Assembly: GCA_945907245.1 (NCBI GenBank)
Contig: CAMDTB010000004.1
Coordinates: forward strand, 19,663 to 83,662
Direction: 5' to 3'
Length of the DNA stretch: 64,000 nt
DNA from: Rhizobium sp. Q54
Lineage (GTDB): Bacteria; Pseudomonadota; Alphaproteobacteria; SMXS01
Under the pieces are notes generated by a model. It saw only the letters and a program-made list of their open reading frames with translations, was not told where the DNA came from and searched no databases. This document shows, piece by piece, positions 34,930 to 43,756 of the stretch (position 1 is its first letter; each line of letters starts with the position of its first letter). The position numbers and the translations under genes were made by a program.

Positions 34930-36825
34930 ATGACCAGGACAGCGGAACCCTTGATGGATCGCCTCAGCCCCCTGCTGCACCAGTGGATAGCGCCTCTCGC
35001 CGCGGTCGCGGTGCTGTACGGCGCGTTCCAGTGGGCGGCTTCGGCGGCCTTCGGCATCGCCCTGAATTCCGGCGCGATCTGGGCCGACCTGGCCCTTCAC
35101 CTGGGCCTCGGCGCGCTGTTGCTCGCCATGTCGCGCAACCGCCTCACCTTCCTGCTGCTGATGACGGCGATCATGGCGCTGCTGCATATCGGCAACGCCA
35201 TCAAGCTGTCGGTCCTGGGCGGTCCGCTGATGCCCGACGATACGCTGGCGCTGCGCTCGCTGCTGCTGCTGCTGAAAGGCTGGTGGCTGACTCTTGCCGT
35301 GGGATTCCTGGTGCTGCTGGCGGTGGCGCTGGGGCTGGCGCTGAACTTCAGGCCGCGCCGGGCGCGAGCGGCCGCCGGCGCGCTGGCCGCCTTGGTCGCG
35401 GCGATCGCCTGCTGGCCCGAGCAGGTCGTCAAGGTCATGGATGACAGCTTCGGCAACGTGGTGTGGAACCAGCACGGCAATTACCTGTCGCGCGGCCCGC
35501 TGGTCCATCTGCTGCAGGAAAGCGCCCGCTATGCCGCACGCGGCGATTCGGCGCCCAGCCTGGCGAAGGTGGCCGAGGCCGCGCAGTCGCTGCAGCCCCT
35601 TGTCCATATGGCGGTGCTGACCGGCGACACGGACCCGGTTGCTGCAGCCATCGCACCCGATGTGAAGCGCAACGTGCACGTGATCCTGCTCGAATCGTTC
35701 TGGGACCCGTCGGTGCTGACCGAGGCCGATTTCTCGCAGGACCCGTTCGATCCGGAATTCCGCGCGCTCTGGGACGCGTCCGGTAACTCGCGCGGGCTGG
35801 TGCCGGTGTTCGGCGGCTATACCGCCAACTCCGAGTTCGAGGCGCTGTGCGGCTTTCCGGTCACCCAGGACTGGGTGTTCTTCGAAGCGAGGCTGCGCAA
35901 CGCGTCGCCCTGCCTGCCGCGCACCCTGTCCGAAGCGGGCTACACTACCCTGGTGTCGCATCCCAACGTGGCCGCGTTCTGGAACCGGGTGAACGCCTAT
36001 GACCGGGCGGGCTTCAACCTCTACTGGTCGGCTAAGGACTTCCGGCTCGACGACATGAACGGCGAGTTCCTGTCGGACGCCTCGCTCTACAGGCAGGTGC
36101 TGTCGAAGATCGATCCGCTGCTGGAGACCGGCACGCCGACCTTCAACTACATCCTGACGTTTTTCGGCCACCTCGAGTACCCGCTGAACGACGACCGGCC
36201 GGTCGTGGTCAAGGCGCGCGCCGCCGACGCCGATCCGGTGGTCGAGCGCTACGCCAACACGGTCTACTACAAGTCGCGGGAGTTGATGGAATTCCTGAAG
36301 GAACTGCGGCGCAAGGACCCGGACGCCGTCGTCGTCATGTTCGGCGACCATTTGCCGTTCCTCGGCGGCAACCTGGAAAGCTACGCGAAGTCGGGCGTGC
36401 TGGCGCAGGACCGCGCCAGGTTCGACGACCGCATGTTCCGCGACCAGTATTCCACGCCGCTGATCGTCATCGACGGCCGCAAGGGCCCGGTGGAACTGGG
36501 CAGCGTGCCACTCTACCGCGTGCCGTCCATCGTCCTCTCGCTGCTGGGCGAGCCGCAACCGTCGGTGATGGACATGACCCGCATGCCGCAGGGCCTGGTG
36601 GTGCGTCCCCTTCCCGGGATGAACGTGGTGCTGGCGCCGGACGGAACGGTTGCCGCCTGCCGGGGCCTGGCCACGGACAGCGAGGTGTGCGGCGAGGCCA
36701 GGGACTGGCTGAACGCGGTGTCTACCGTCGGCGCCGACCTGTTCTGGGGCAGGCAGCATGTGCTGCGCGACGACCTGGTTCCGGCCCGGCCGGAAGGCCG
36801 TCAGTCCGCCGACCTGGCGATCTGA
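34930..36825 (+). CDS. LTA-synthase-like sulfatase-fold phosphoglycerol transferase
   Basis: A protein of about 631 residues with five N-terminal membrane helices (to about residue 160) and a periplasmic alkaline-phosphatase-superfamily domain. Visible metal-site motifs are ILLESFWDPS (near residue 255), the nucleophile Thr298 in GGYTANSEFEAL, and MFGDHLPFLGG (near residue 470). In Gram-negatives such enzymes transfer phosphoglycerol or phosphoethanolamine to glucans or lipids. An ATG at 34954 is an alternative start. Its stop is one base from that of the convergent VOC gene. Confidence 0.85.
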   Translation: MTRTAEPLMDRLSPLLHQWIAPLAAVAVLYGAFQWAASAAFGIALNSGAIWADLALHLGLGALLLAMSRNRLTFLLLMTAIMALLHIGNAIKLSVLGGPLMPDDTLALRSLLLLLKGWWLTLAVGFLVLLAVALGLALNFRPRRARAAAGALAALVAAIACWPEQVVKVMDDSFGNVVWNQHGNYLSRGPLVHLLQESARYAARGDSAPSLAKVAEAAQSLQPLVHMAVLTGDTDPVAAAIAPDVKRNVHVILLESFWDPSVLTEADFSQDPFDPEFRALWDASGNSRGLVPVFGGYTANSEFEALCGFPVTQDWVFFEARLRNASPCLPRTLSEAGYTTLVSHPNVAAFWNRVNAYDRAGFNLYWSAKDFRLDDMNGEFLSDASLYRQVLSKIDPLLETGTPTFNYILTFFGHLEYPLNDDRPVVVKARAADADPVVERYANTVYYKSRELMEFLKELRRKDPDAVVVMFGDHLPFLGGNLESYAKSGVLAQDRARFDDRMFRDQYSTPLIVIDGRKGPVELGSVPLYRVPSIVLSLLGEPQPSVMDMTRMPQGLVVRPLPGMNVVLAPDGTVAACRGLATDSEVCGEARDWLNAVSTVGADLFWGRQHVLRDDLVPARPEGRQSADLAI

Positions 36826-36826
36826 G

Positions 36827-37258
36827 CTATGTCGCGAACAACTTGCCGATATCCCGGAATGCCTTGAACTCCAGGGCATTGCCCGAAGGATCGAGGAAGA
36901 ACATGGTGGCCTGCTCGCCCACCTCGCCCTTGAAGCGGACATGCGGCTCGACGACGAAGTCGACGCCCGCCGCCTTCAGGCGCGACGCCAGTTCCTCCCA
37001 GTCGTCGGGCGACAGCACGACGCCGAAATGCGGCACCGGTACGTCGTCGCCGTCGACCGGGTTGTGATGGGCCCGGTTGCCGGGCTCCAGCCCGGGATGC
37101 AGATGGGCGACGATCTGATGGCCGAACAGGTTGAAGTCGACCCAGCTATCGGCGCTGCGCCCTTCCGGACATCCAAGTAGCCCGCCATAGAACGCCCGCG
37201 CCACGGCAATGTCGTGGACGGGAAACGCCAGGTGGAAGGGTTGCAGCGCGTCAGCCAT
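36827..37258 (-). CDS. VOC-family (glyoxalase/dioxygenase) protein
   Basis: A 143-residue protein with two beta-alpha-beta-beta-beta modules. The putative metal ligands are His9 (PFHLAF), His in VPHFGVV (near residue 77) and Glu in NALEFKAF (near 132), matching the VOC layout. A GQIVAH-like segment (HQIVAHLHP) lies near residue 47. Substrate unknown; it could be a glyoxalase or fosfomycin/aromatic-type family member. Confidence 0.8.
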   Translation of the reverse strand: MADALQPFHLAFPVHDIAVARAFYGGLLGCPEGRSADSWVDFNLFGHQIVAHLHPGLEPGNRAHHNPVDGDDVPVPHFGVVLSPDDWEELASRLKAAGVDFVVEPHVRFKGEVGEQATMFFLDPSGNALEFKAFRDIGKLFAT

Positions 37259-37379
37259 GGGCCTGATCCGGGTTGCTCCGACCGCCGGAGCATAGTGCAA
37301 AATCCCGCGCCCGCCACGCGGCCATAATGCCGCCTTGATCCGTCCCGAGACTGGCCGCAGGGACGAGGGATGCGCTGGC

Positions 37380-38669
37380 ATGCAACGGATTGATCTGGTT
37401 CGTGGACTGGCGCTCGGGGCGCTGGCCGCGCTGACGCTGTGGAGCCCGCCTGCGTCGGCGCAGGACGAGCCGCGCCGGGTTCGCGAGTTTACCGCCACCG
37501 AAACCGTAAGAACGCCGGAGGAGATTCGGGCGCTGCGCCAGCGCATCCTGCGCCAGCGCGCCGTGGTGCTCGAGACCCCGGCCATGTCGCCCGCCGAGGA
37601 CGTGCGGCCGGCCGAACCCGCCGCGCCCGAGGCCACGCCGGTCGCGCCGACAGCGCCGCTGAAATTGGGCGACACCCGCTACATCAAGCTCGACGCCGTG
37701 GCCGAGCAGAACACCCGCGATGTCGTCAAGCTGGCGATCCCGGACTCCATGCGCACCCAGGCGGCCGTGTTCCAGGGCGTGGTGCAGACCACCGACACCC
37801 AGGCGAAGGAGTTGATCCTCAAGGCGGTGGCGTTCCCGCGCGCGCCGCTGCGCTTCAACCCGGCGACCAGCCGGTTCGAGGGCGGCGTCAGCGTCGGCGT
37901 CATCGAGGTGGACGGCAGCGGCACCCGGACCCTGGCGGCGCCGATCGCCTTCCAGCTGCTGGGTCCCGTCGCAAGCGATCCGGAGACAATCACCATCAAC
38001 CAGACCGCGCCGCCCTACAGGGATATCAAGGTCGCCGCCGACGCACCGGACGCCGAGGTCGAGGTCATGGTCGTCTCCAATGTGGCGCCCGCCGGCGAGA
38101 GGCTGGTGCTGAAGGTGCGGCCGACGCTGGGCGTCACCATCACGCCGCCGCGCATCCAGGGCTGGGGACTCGAGACCGCAGACGTGCTGGTCAGCGCCCA
38201 GGCGGTGGACTCGGCCCGCGACAACACGCTGCAGCTGTCCAGCACCATGGGACGCCTGTCGGCCACCGAGGCCACCCTCGACAAGGGCGGCAATGCCAAG
38301 GTGTCGATCCGCTCGGAATCGGTCGGCACCGGCAAGGTCACCACCCGCGGCGGCGGCCTCGACGGCGCGTCCGCGGAGGTCGAGTACGTCTTCCCCTGGC
38401 GGTTTCTCGGCGCGGCGCTGGTCGGCGGCATTGTCGGCGGCCTGCTCCGCAAGCGGTCCCGCTCCAGGACCGCGGGCGCGTTCGTCAAATCCATGGGTAT
38501 CGCCGTCCTCAGCGCGGCGGTCGTCGTCGGCCTCTACGTCCTCGGCATCAACCTGGTCGGCTTCGCCCTGCCCGCCCATGGCGGCGAGGTGCTGGTGTTC
38601 GTGGTCGCGGCGCTGGGCGCGCTCTACGGCACCAGGCTGTTGGCGCCCACGACGACGACAAAGCCTTAA
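37380..38669 (+). CDS. Exported protein with C-terminal membrane helices, unknown function
   Basis: A 429-residue protein. The signal peptide ends near ASAQDE (residue 27). It is followed by a Pro/Glu/Ala-rich linker and two beta-rich domains (residues 95-220 and 225-340, with repeated strands such as [18 protein letters not shown]). Two or three hydrophobic helices at about residues 345-420 end it. The beta part looks Ig-like, perhaps an invasin-type domain, but no motif proves it. Start chosen at the Met before the signal peptide. Neighbours give no clue. Confidence 0.7.
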   Translation: MQRIDLVRGLALGALAALTLWSPPASAQDEPRRVREFTATETVRTPEEIRALRQRILRQRAVVLETPAMSPAEDVRPAEPAAPEATPVAPTAPLKLGDTRYIKLDAVAEQNTRDVVKLAIPDSMRTQAAVFQGVVQTTDTQAKELILKAVAFPRAPLRFNPATSRFEGGVSVGVIEVDGSGTRTLAAPIAFQLLGPVASDPETITINQTAPPYRDIKVAADAPDAEVEVMVVSNVAPAGERLVLKVRPTLGVTITPPRIQGWGLETADVLVSAQAVDSARDNTLQLSSTMGRLSATEATLDKGGNAKVSIRSESVGTGKVTTRGGGLDGASAEVEYVFPWRFLGAALVGGIVGGLLRKRSRSRTAGAFVKSMGIAVLSAAVVVGLYVLGINLVGFALPAHGGEVLVFVVAALGALYGTRLLAPTTTTKP

Positions 38670-38753
38670 GCTGATTACTGACAGTTCCCCTGGACTGAAA
38701 ACCGCGCTAGGTTTTTTCCGTCATGAGTGCTTGCGACCAACGGGGAGAGTGGG

Positions 38754-39653
38754 ATGCAGCTTGCCGAACAGACCGCGCCGACCAGCGCCAAGCCATGGGA
38801 CGATCCACTGGGGCTGATCACGCCCGCGGTGATCGAGCAATACAAGCGCGACGGCGTCGTCTACCTGCCCCAGGCGCTGCACCCGGAATGGCTGACGCTG
38901 ATCGATTTCGGCATCCGCCGCATCCTCGCCAGCGGCAGCCCCAACATCCAGACCTTCTTCCCGGATATGCCCGGAGAATTCAAGGACATGGTGCGTCATT
39001 TTGCGGTGACGCCTGAATTCCAGCGCCTGCTCTACGACAGCCCGATCGCCGACATGATCGCCAGGCTGATCGGCTCGGAGAACATCTGGCTGCTGTTCGA
39101 CCATGTGTTCGTCAAGGAAGGCGGCTTCTGCCGCAAGACGCCGTGGCACCAGGACCTGCCCTACTGGCCGGTCGGCGGCGAGCAGATCGCCTCCATGTGG
39201 ATCACCCTCGATCCGATCCCGAAGGAGGAGTGCCTGGAGTTCATCCCGGGGTCGCACCGCCGGATCATGTATGACGGGTTTAGCCCGCCGGATGCCCACA
39301 TCGATCCCACGAAAGGGTTCTACGGCAAGGAGTTGCCGCGCCTTCCCAACATCGAGGAAGAGCGCGAGAAGTGGGACATCGTCTCGTTCGACATCACGCC
39401 GGGAGACGTGGTGCTGCTGCATCCGGGCGTCCTCCACGGCGGCGGCCACACCACCAACGGACGCCGCCGCCGCACCCTGTCGGCGCGGCTCTACGGCGAC
39501 GACATCGTCTTCGCGACCCGCCCGGACAGCCGGCCTACGGTGCCGTTGACACCGGGCCTGAAGCTGAAGCTGAAGCCGGGCGATCCGCTGCGCAGCCCCT
39601 ACTATCCGCGCATCCGCCCGGTGCCGGCACGCGAAGCGGCGCTGTGGCAATAG
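38754..39653 (+). CDS. Phytanoyl-CoA dioxygenase (PhyH) family protein
   Basis: A 299-residue Fe(II)/2-oxoglutarate-dependent oxygenase. The iron ligands are His132 and Asp134 (WHQDLPYW) and His228 (LHPGVLHGGG), and a nearby Arg around residue 238 would hold 2-oxoglutarate. The ATG at 38754 follows GGGGAG; a GTG at 38727 is less likely. Its stop codon abuts that of the convergent msrB. Small-molecule hydroxylation is expected; substrate unknown. Confidence 0.88.
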   Translation: MQLAEQTAPTSAKPWDDPLGLITPAVIEQYKRDGVVYLPQALHPEWLTLIDFGIRRILASGSPNIQTFFPDMPGEFKDMVRHFAVTPEFQRLLYDSPIADMIARLIGSENIWLLFDHVFVKEGGFCRKTPWHQDLPYWPVGGEQIASMWITLDPIPKEECLEFIPGSHRRIMYDGFSPPDAHIDPTKGFYGKELPRLPNIEEEREKWDIVSFDITPGDVVLLHPGVLHGGGHTTNGRRRRTLSARLYGDDIVFATRPDSRPTVPLTPGLKLKLKPGDPLRSPYYPRIRPVPAREAALWQ

Positions 39654-40052
39654 CTACGTCTTCGGGTCGAGCTTCAGCGACGCCGAATTGATGCAATAGC
39701 GCAGGCCGGTCGGGCCGGGGCCATCGTCGACGACATGGCCCAGATGGGCGTCGCATTTCGAGCACATCACCTCGACGCGGACCATGCCATGGCTGCGATC
39801 GACCTCCTCGTCGATCACGCCGTCCTTCAGCGGCGCGGTGAAGCTGGGCCAGCCGCAATGGCTATCGAACTTGGCGTCGGATTCGAACAGTTCCTCGCCG
39901 CAGTAGATGCACTTGTAGACGCCCTGCGCCTTGGTGCTGTTGTACTCGCCGGTCCACGGCCGTTCGGTCGCCTTCTCGCGGGTGACGGCATACTGGATGG
40001 GCGACAGTTGCTCGCGCCATTCCGCTTCGGTTTTCCTGACCTTCTCGCTCAC
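39654..40052 (-). CDS. msrB: Peptide-methionine (R)-S-oxide reductase MsrB
   Basis: A 132-residue methionine sulfoxide reductase B. The zinc site is Cys48, Cys51, Cys97 and Cys100, and the catalytic Cys120 lies in [11 protein letters not shown]. The SHCGWPSF and [12 protein letters not shown] segments are diagnostic. There is no signal peptide, so the enzyme is cytoplasmic. It is convergent with the PhyH gene with no spacer. Confidence 0.96.
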   Translation of the reverse strand: MSEKVRKTEAEWREQLSPIQYAVTREKATERPWTGEYNSTKAQGVYKCIYCGEELFESDAKFDSHCGWPSFTAPLKDGVIDEEVDRSHGMVRVEVMCSKCDAHLGHVVDDGPGPTGLRYCINSASLKLDPKT

Positions 40053-40307
40053 TGCATCTCTCCTCGTTCAACCGCCGCTTGAGGGCCGCATCCTGTTCCT
40101 ACATGATGCGGCATTCGCGGGTTTGAAGGGATTGTTTTGATGTCGCAGCCATTGTGGGGCGACGGATTTGTGCTCACCCCGTGATGTTGTGACCTGCGGT
40201 TACAAAAAAGTTACCGGACCGCGACGCGTCCGGCACGGAAACCATTGCGCGACCGCAACGGCCCTCTACATTCCATCGGGGGGCGCACTCACATACCGAG
40301 ACACATC

Positions 40308-40652
40308 ATGAAACAGGGAACTCTGCTTGGTTCGGCGCTTGGCGCCGTGATCGCTCTCGCCCTTTCCGGGGCGTCGTACGCCGCCGAAATGGACAAGAGC
40401 ACGCCTAAACTGATGGAAAAGCCCGTGAGCAGCTCGTCGTCGAGCAGTTCATCGTCGAGCAGTTCGTCGTCGAGCAGCTCGGTCTGCACCGACGCCAGCG
40501 GCAAGCCGGTGACCGATGCCTCGGCCTGCGCGTCGGGCATGTGCACCGACGCCAGCGGCAAGAAGGTGACCGACGCCTCGACCTGCGACGTCAAGTCGCC
40601 GCGCGACGCCGCCAGCGGCCTGGCCACCGGCAAGCGCCAGCACAGCCCGTGA
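40308..40652 (+). CDS. Secreted polyserine protein with duplicated Cys-rich motif
   Basis: A 114-residue protein with a signal peptide (hydrophobic, ending ASYAAE near residue 27). It then has 18 consecutive serines (41-58), and two 15-residue repeats of the form CTDASGKxVTDASxC at 60-74 and 79-93. The paired cysteines suggest small disulphide loops. Start chosen at the Met before the signal peptide. The 255 bases upstream hold an imperfect CCGGAC...GTCCGG palindrome but no clear promoter. Function unknown. Confidence 0.75.
   Translation: MKQGTLLGSALGAVIALALSGASYAAEMDKSTPKLMEKPVSSSSSSSSSSSSSSSSSSVCTDASGKPVTDASACASGMCTDASGKKVTDASTCDVKSPRDAASGLATGKRQHSP
40428..40481 (+). repeat. Serine-codon tandem repeat
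   Basis: A run of 18 serine codons built from 15-base units of the type AGCAGTTCGTCGTCG, about three and a half copies, with few third-base changes. Such repeats change length by slippage, so this tract may vary between strains. Confidence 0.75.
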
Positions 40653-40664
40653 CACCGTAGCGAC

Positions 40665-40686
40665 GGGAGCCGGTTCGCCGGCTCCC
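40665..40686. terminator. UUCG-tetraloop hairpin, likely bidirectional terminator
   Basis: GGGAGCCGG and CCGGCTCCC form a perfect 9-bp stem around TTCG, an exceptionally stable loop. It lies between the convergent polyserine gene and the cytochrome operon end (40696). The T-rich tail is weak. Confidence 0.65.
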
Positions 40687-40695
40687 GCTCCGCTT

Positions 40696-42186
40696 CTACA
40701 ATCCTTTCAGATAGTCGATCAGCGCCAGCTTCTGCTCGGGCTGCAGATCCGTGCCCCATTCATGGCCGCGATTGCCATTGCCGCGCAGCCCGGTGTCGTA
40801 GCGGAAGCCGGCCTTCTCGGTTTCGGGGCCTGAGGACACGAACCCTACACGATCCTGGTCCACCAGGTCGTAGCCGCGCCAGAATATGCGGGGACGCTCG
40901 TGCGGCGGTGCCAGCAGATCCATCAGCGTCGGCACCGAGCCGTTGTGCAGGTAAGGCCCGAGCAGCCAGACGCCGACCAGCGGCTTGGCTACGTAGCCGG
41001 TGGCCGCGATCATCGGCGCCTCCTTGACGCCGAGCGCGGCGCCGACCTTCTTCATCCGCCGCGCGTCCTTTTCCTGCCAGGTCTTCACGTGTTCCGGATC
41101 GGTGCCGATCTCGGCGAGCGGAATCGACGTGCCGGTGCGCTCGCCGCCGATGGCGTGGCACCCAGCGCAGTGCCGGGCGAACACCGATGATCCCTCCGCC
41201 GCTCTCGCCGGATCGGTCTGGCCGGGAAATGGCGGCGGCGCCAGATCCTGGATGAAGGCTTCGGTCCAGTCGTTGTGGCGGTCGAAGCCCGGGCCGGGCA
41301 ACGCGCCGGTGCCCAGCGCCGAGGTGGCCACCACGGTCGACAGCTCGGTCGCCTCGCCGCCCGCTTGAAAAAGCCCGCCCTTGCGCTGGCCCAACTTCCA
41401 CAGCGACGGGAAATCCGTGGTCGACAAGGTGCCGTCGTCGTCCGCCTGGGTCAGCACGAATTTCGGCAGGCCGAACGCATCGTCGCGGCCGGGTCCCCAG
41501 TCGGGCCGCTTGTCCATCCAGGCGAGCTGACGCTCGGCCTCGAGCAGCGCGGCGCGCATGCCGGGGATTAGCACCATCTTGTAAAGCGCCACGTCGGCCG
41601 CATCCATGGGGAAGTGCAACGCCATTTCGGGCAACAGCCGGTCGGCGGTGAACCGTTCGTCATGGGCGCAGGCGAACAGGAACCGCAGCAGCCGCTGAAT
41701 ATCGACCGTGTGCCCGGGCCCGCCGACGGCGAAGCGCGGGTTCTCGCCGGGGACGAGCCGGTACTGGGTGGTGTGGCACAGCGCGCAGTTCACGGTGACC
41801 CGCTCGAAACCCTTGCGCTTGATCGAAAAGCCCATGGGGAGGCGCTGGCCCGGCTCCCACGGCAGGCCGAACGCGCCGTAGCCGCCACCCTCGCCGATCT
41901 TGTCGGGAAACACGCGCGGCAGGATGAACAGGATCGGATAGGGAATGCCGGCGATCAGGTCGCCGCCCAAGGTGCCGTACTTGAAGCGCTGCAGATCGGC
42001 GCTGGCAGCGGTTTCGGGATCGGCGGTGAACGCCTGGTCCTCGGTCTTGAGGAACTTCCACCAGAACAGGACGCCCGCCAGAACGCAGCCCAGCAGCACG
42101 ACGGCCAGCGCGATGAGGGCGCGGCGGCGCCACTTGGGCGGCGTGGGTCTCGCATCAGAAGGTCTTGAGGTACTCAACGATGGCAT
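40696..42186 (-). CDS. Membrane-anchored di-heme cytochrome c, RoxA-like
   Basis: A protein of about 496 residues with one N-terminal membrane helix (about residues 22-46) and a periplasmic domain carrying CALCH (134-138) and CAGCH (340-344). The roughly 205-residue haem spacing and the C-terminal YLHNGSVPTLMDLL segment match RoxA-like and di-haem peroxidase-related cytochromes. It overlaps the upstream gene by about 30 bases; ATG 42186 or TTG 42177 (behind AGGA) could start it. It is paralogous to the 42155 gene and last in the five-gene operon. Confidence 0.8.
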   Translation of the reverse strand: MPSLSTSRPSDARPTPPKWRRRALIALAVVLLGCVLAGVLFWWKFLKTEDQAFTADPETAASADLQRFKYGTLGGDLIAGIPYPILFILPRVFPDKIGEGGGYGAFGLPWEPGQRLPMGFSIKRKGFERVTVNCALCHTTQYRLVPGENPRFAVGGPGHTVDIQRLLRFLFACAHDERFTADRLLPEMALHFPMDAADVALYKMVLIPGMRAALLEAERQLAWMDKRPDWGPGRDDAFGLPKFVLTQADDDGTLSTTDFPSLWKLGQRKGGLFQAGGEATELSTVVATSALGTGALPGPGFDRHNDWTEAFIQDLAPPPFPGQTDPARAAEGSSVFARHCAGCHAIGGERTGTSIPLAEIGTDPEHVKTWQEKDARRMKKVGAALGVKEAPMIAATGYVAKPLVGVWLLGPYLHNGSVPTLMDLLAPPHERPRIFWRGYDLVDQDRVGFVSSGPETEKAGFRYDTGLRGNGNRGHEWGTDLQPEQKLALIDYLKGL

Positions 42187-43756
42187 CCTTGTCGTCGGGC
42201 GGCAGGTCGGTGCCGTATTCAGGACCGTCATGGCCCCGGTTGCCGTTGCCAGCCCAGGGACCGGCGACGCAGCGGTTGTCCGGGAACAGGTTTTCCGGAT
42301 TCAACTCCTTCGCGCAGGCGATCTTGCGGTCGGGACCGTCGACGCAGCGGGTTTCGTAACGGAAGAATGTTTCGTTGCTCTGCGACGGCAGGTCGGAGAC
42401 GAAGCCCAGTTTCCGACGGTCGATCACGTCGTTGCCCCGGTAGAACACGGCGGGACGGCTCTCGGCGGGCTCCAGCAGATCGCGGATGGTCGGGACCGAG
42501 CCGTTGTGCAGGTACGGCGCGCGCAGCCAGATCCCGTCGAGCGGCATGTTGGCGTAGCCATGGGTCTTGCGGAAGCGGCGGAACCGCTCGTCCGAATAGG
42601 CGGCGTAGAGGTTCGACTGCTCGACGGCAAGCGCGTAGGTGTAGTTGTCGAGTCGGCACGGATCGGTGCGGATCTTGTCGATGGGCACCACCGTGCCGAC
42701 CAAATCGCCGGAGAAATCCCGGCCGGTTGTGCCGTGGCAGGCGGCGCAATAGACGCCGTAGAGCTGCTTGCCCCGCGTCGCGCGCGCCGGGTCGATGGGA
42801 AACGGATACGCGGGCGGCACGGCCTGGTCACGCAGCCATCCGGCGATGCGCTCGACCGAGTCCCGATCGAGCGTGGTCGGTACGCCGCCGCTGCCGAACG
42901 AGGCGCTGCGGTTGCGCTCCTCGACGGAATCATTGTTGCCGTCCCAGTGCAGCCGCATGCCCTCGCGCTTGCCCTGCAGCCACAGCGAGGGATAGTCCAC
43001 ATTGCCGATCATCTCCTCGTCCGGCAGCGTCTCGAGCGGCCAGTTGAGCAGCGCCTTGGCGGGGTTGAAGGTGTCGAACCGCCCGACGCCGGATTCCGGC
43101 TCGCGGTCGAAGAAGCGGAAGCGGTGCCGCGCCAGGATCAGGAACTCCTTCATGACCGGCACAGCGAGGGTGAGCTGGTACTTCTCGATCGCCGAATACT
43201 GCGCGCCTGCGTCCTCGGCCGCCTGGATAACCTGCCACGGATTGAACCGCTCGTCGGCGGCGCAGGCCCCGAGCCCGCGCGCGAACCGCGCGAGGTCCAG
43301 CCGGTTTGCCGGCATGCCGACCACCAGCGTCCGCTTGCCCGCGGGATCGGCACGCCAGGTGCCGGTATGGCAGGCGGCACAGTTGAGGAACACGCGGTCG
43401 AGGCCGACCGTGCGCCGCATGGTGGTGCCCACCGGCCGGTCCATGCCGGGCTCGAAATTGAAGCCCAGCGCCTCCCAGGTGTCACCGCCGAAATAGGGTG
43501 CGCAGAGCTTGGGCAGGCCCTTCCAGATGCCGATGGGAATGCCGGCGATACGGTCGCCGCCGGTAGAGCCATATTTGAAATGCTGCACGGGATCGTCGAA
43601 TACCTGTGGCTCGTCCCGGCTGAAATGCCACCATATCCAAAATCCCAGGGCGAGCAGCATCAGGACGACGGCGAGAACGATCCACCAGCGGCGGCGCCAC
43701 AGCCAGAGGAACAACGCGGCGATCCGGCAGGCCAGCCGGGACAACCATGTCTTCAT
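42155..43756 (-). CDS. Membrane-anchored di-heme cytochrome c, RoxA-like (paralogue)
   Basis: A 533-residue protein with one membrane helix (about residues 24-44) and CAACH motifs at 126-130 and 337-341, a spacing of about 211. The C-terminal APYLHNGSVPTIRDLLEP segment is shared with the 40696 protein. The N-terminal segment after the helix (FKYGSTGGDRIAGIPIGIW) is also shared, proving duplication. It starts by ATGA overlap with the upstream gene. Electron-transfer or oxygenase-like chemistry in the periplasm is inferred. Confidence 0.85.
   Translation of the reverse strand: MKTWLSRLACRIAALFLWLWRRRWWIVLAVVLMLLALGFWIWWHFSRDEPQVFDDPVQHFKYGSTGGDRIAGIPIGIWKGLPKLCAPYFGGDTWEALGFNFEPGMDRPVGTTMRRTVGLDRVFLNCAACHTGTWRADPAGKRTLVVGMPANRLDLARFARGLGACAADERFNPWQVIQAAEDAGAQYSAIEKYQLTLAVPVMKEFLILARHRFRFFDREPESGVGRFDTFNPAKALLNWPLETLPDEEMIGNVDYPSLWLQGKREGMRLHWDGNNDSVEERNRSASFGSGGVPTTLDRDSVERIAGWLRDQAVPPAYPFPIDPARATRGKQLYGVYCAACHGTTGRDFSGDLVGTVVPIDKIRTDPCRLDNYTYALAVEQSNLYAAYSDERFRRFRKTHGYANMPLDGIWLRAPYLHNGSVPTIRDLLEPAESRPAVFYRGNDVIDRRKLGFVSDLPSQSNETFFRYETRCVDGPDRKIACAKELNPENLFPDNRCVAGPWAGNGNRGHDGPEYGTDLPPDDKDAIVEYLKTF

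Noticed and set aside
34900..36942. 680-codon minus-strand frame opposite the LTA-synthase-like gene
   Set aside because: It covers a gene with catalytic motifs and shows only Arg/Ala/Gln-rich low-information translation.
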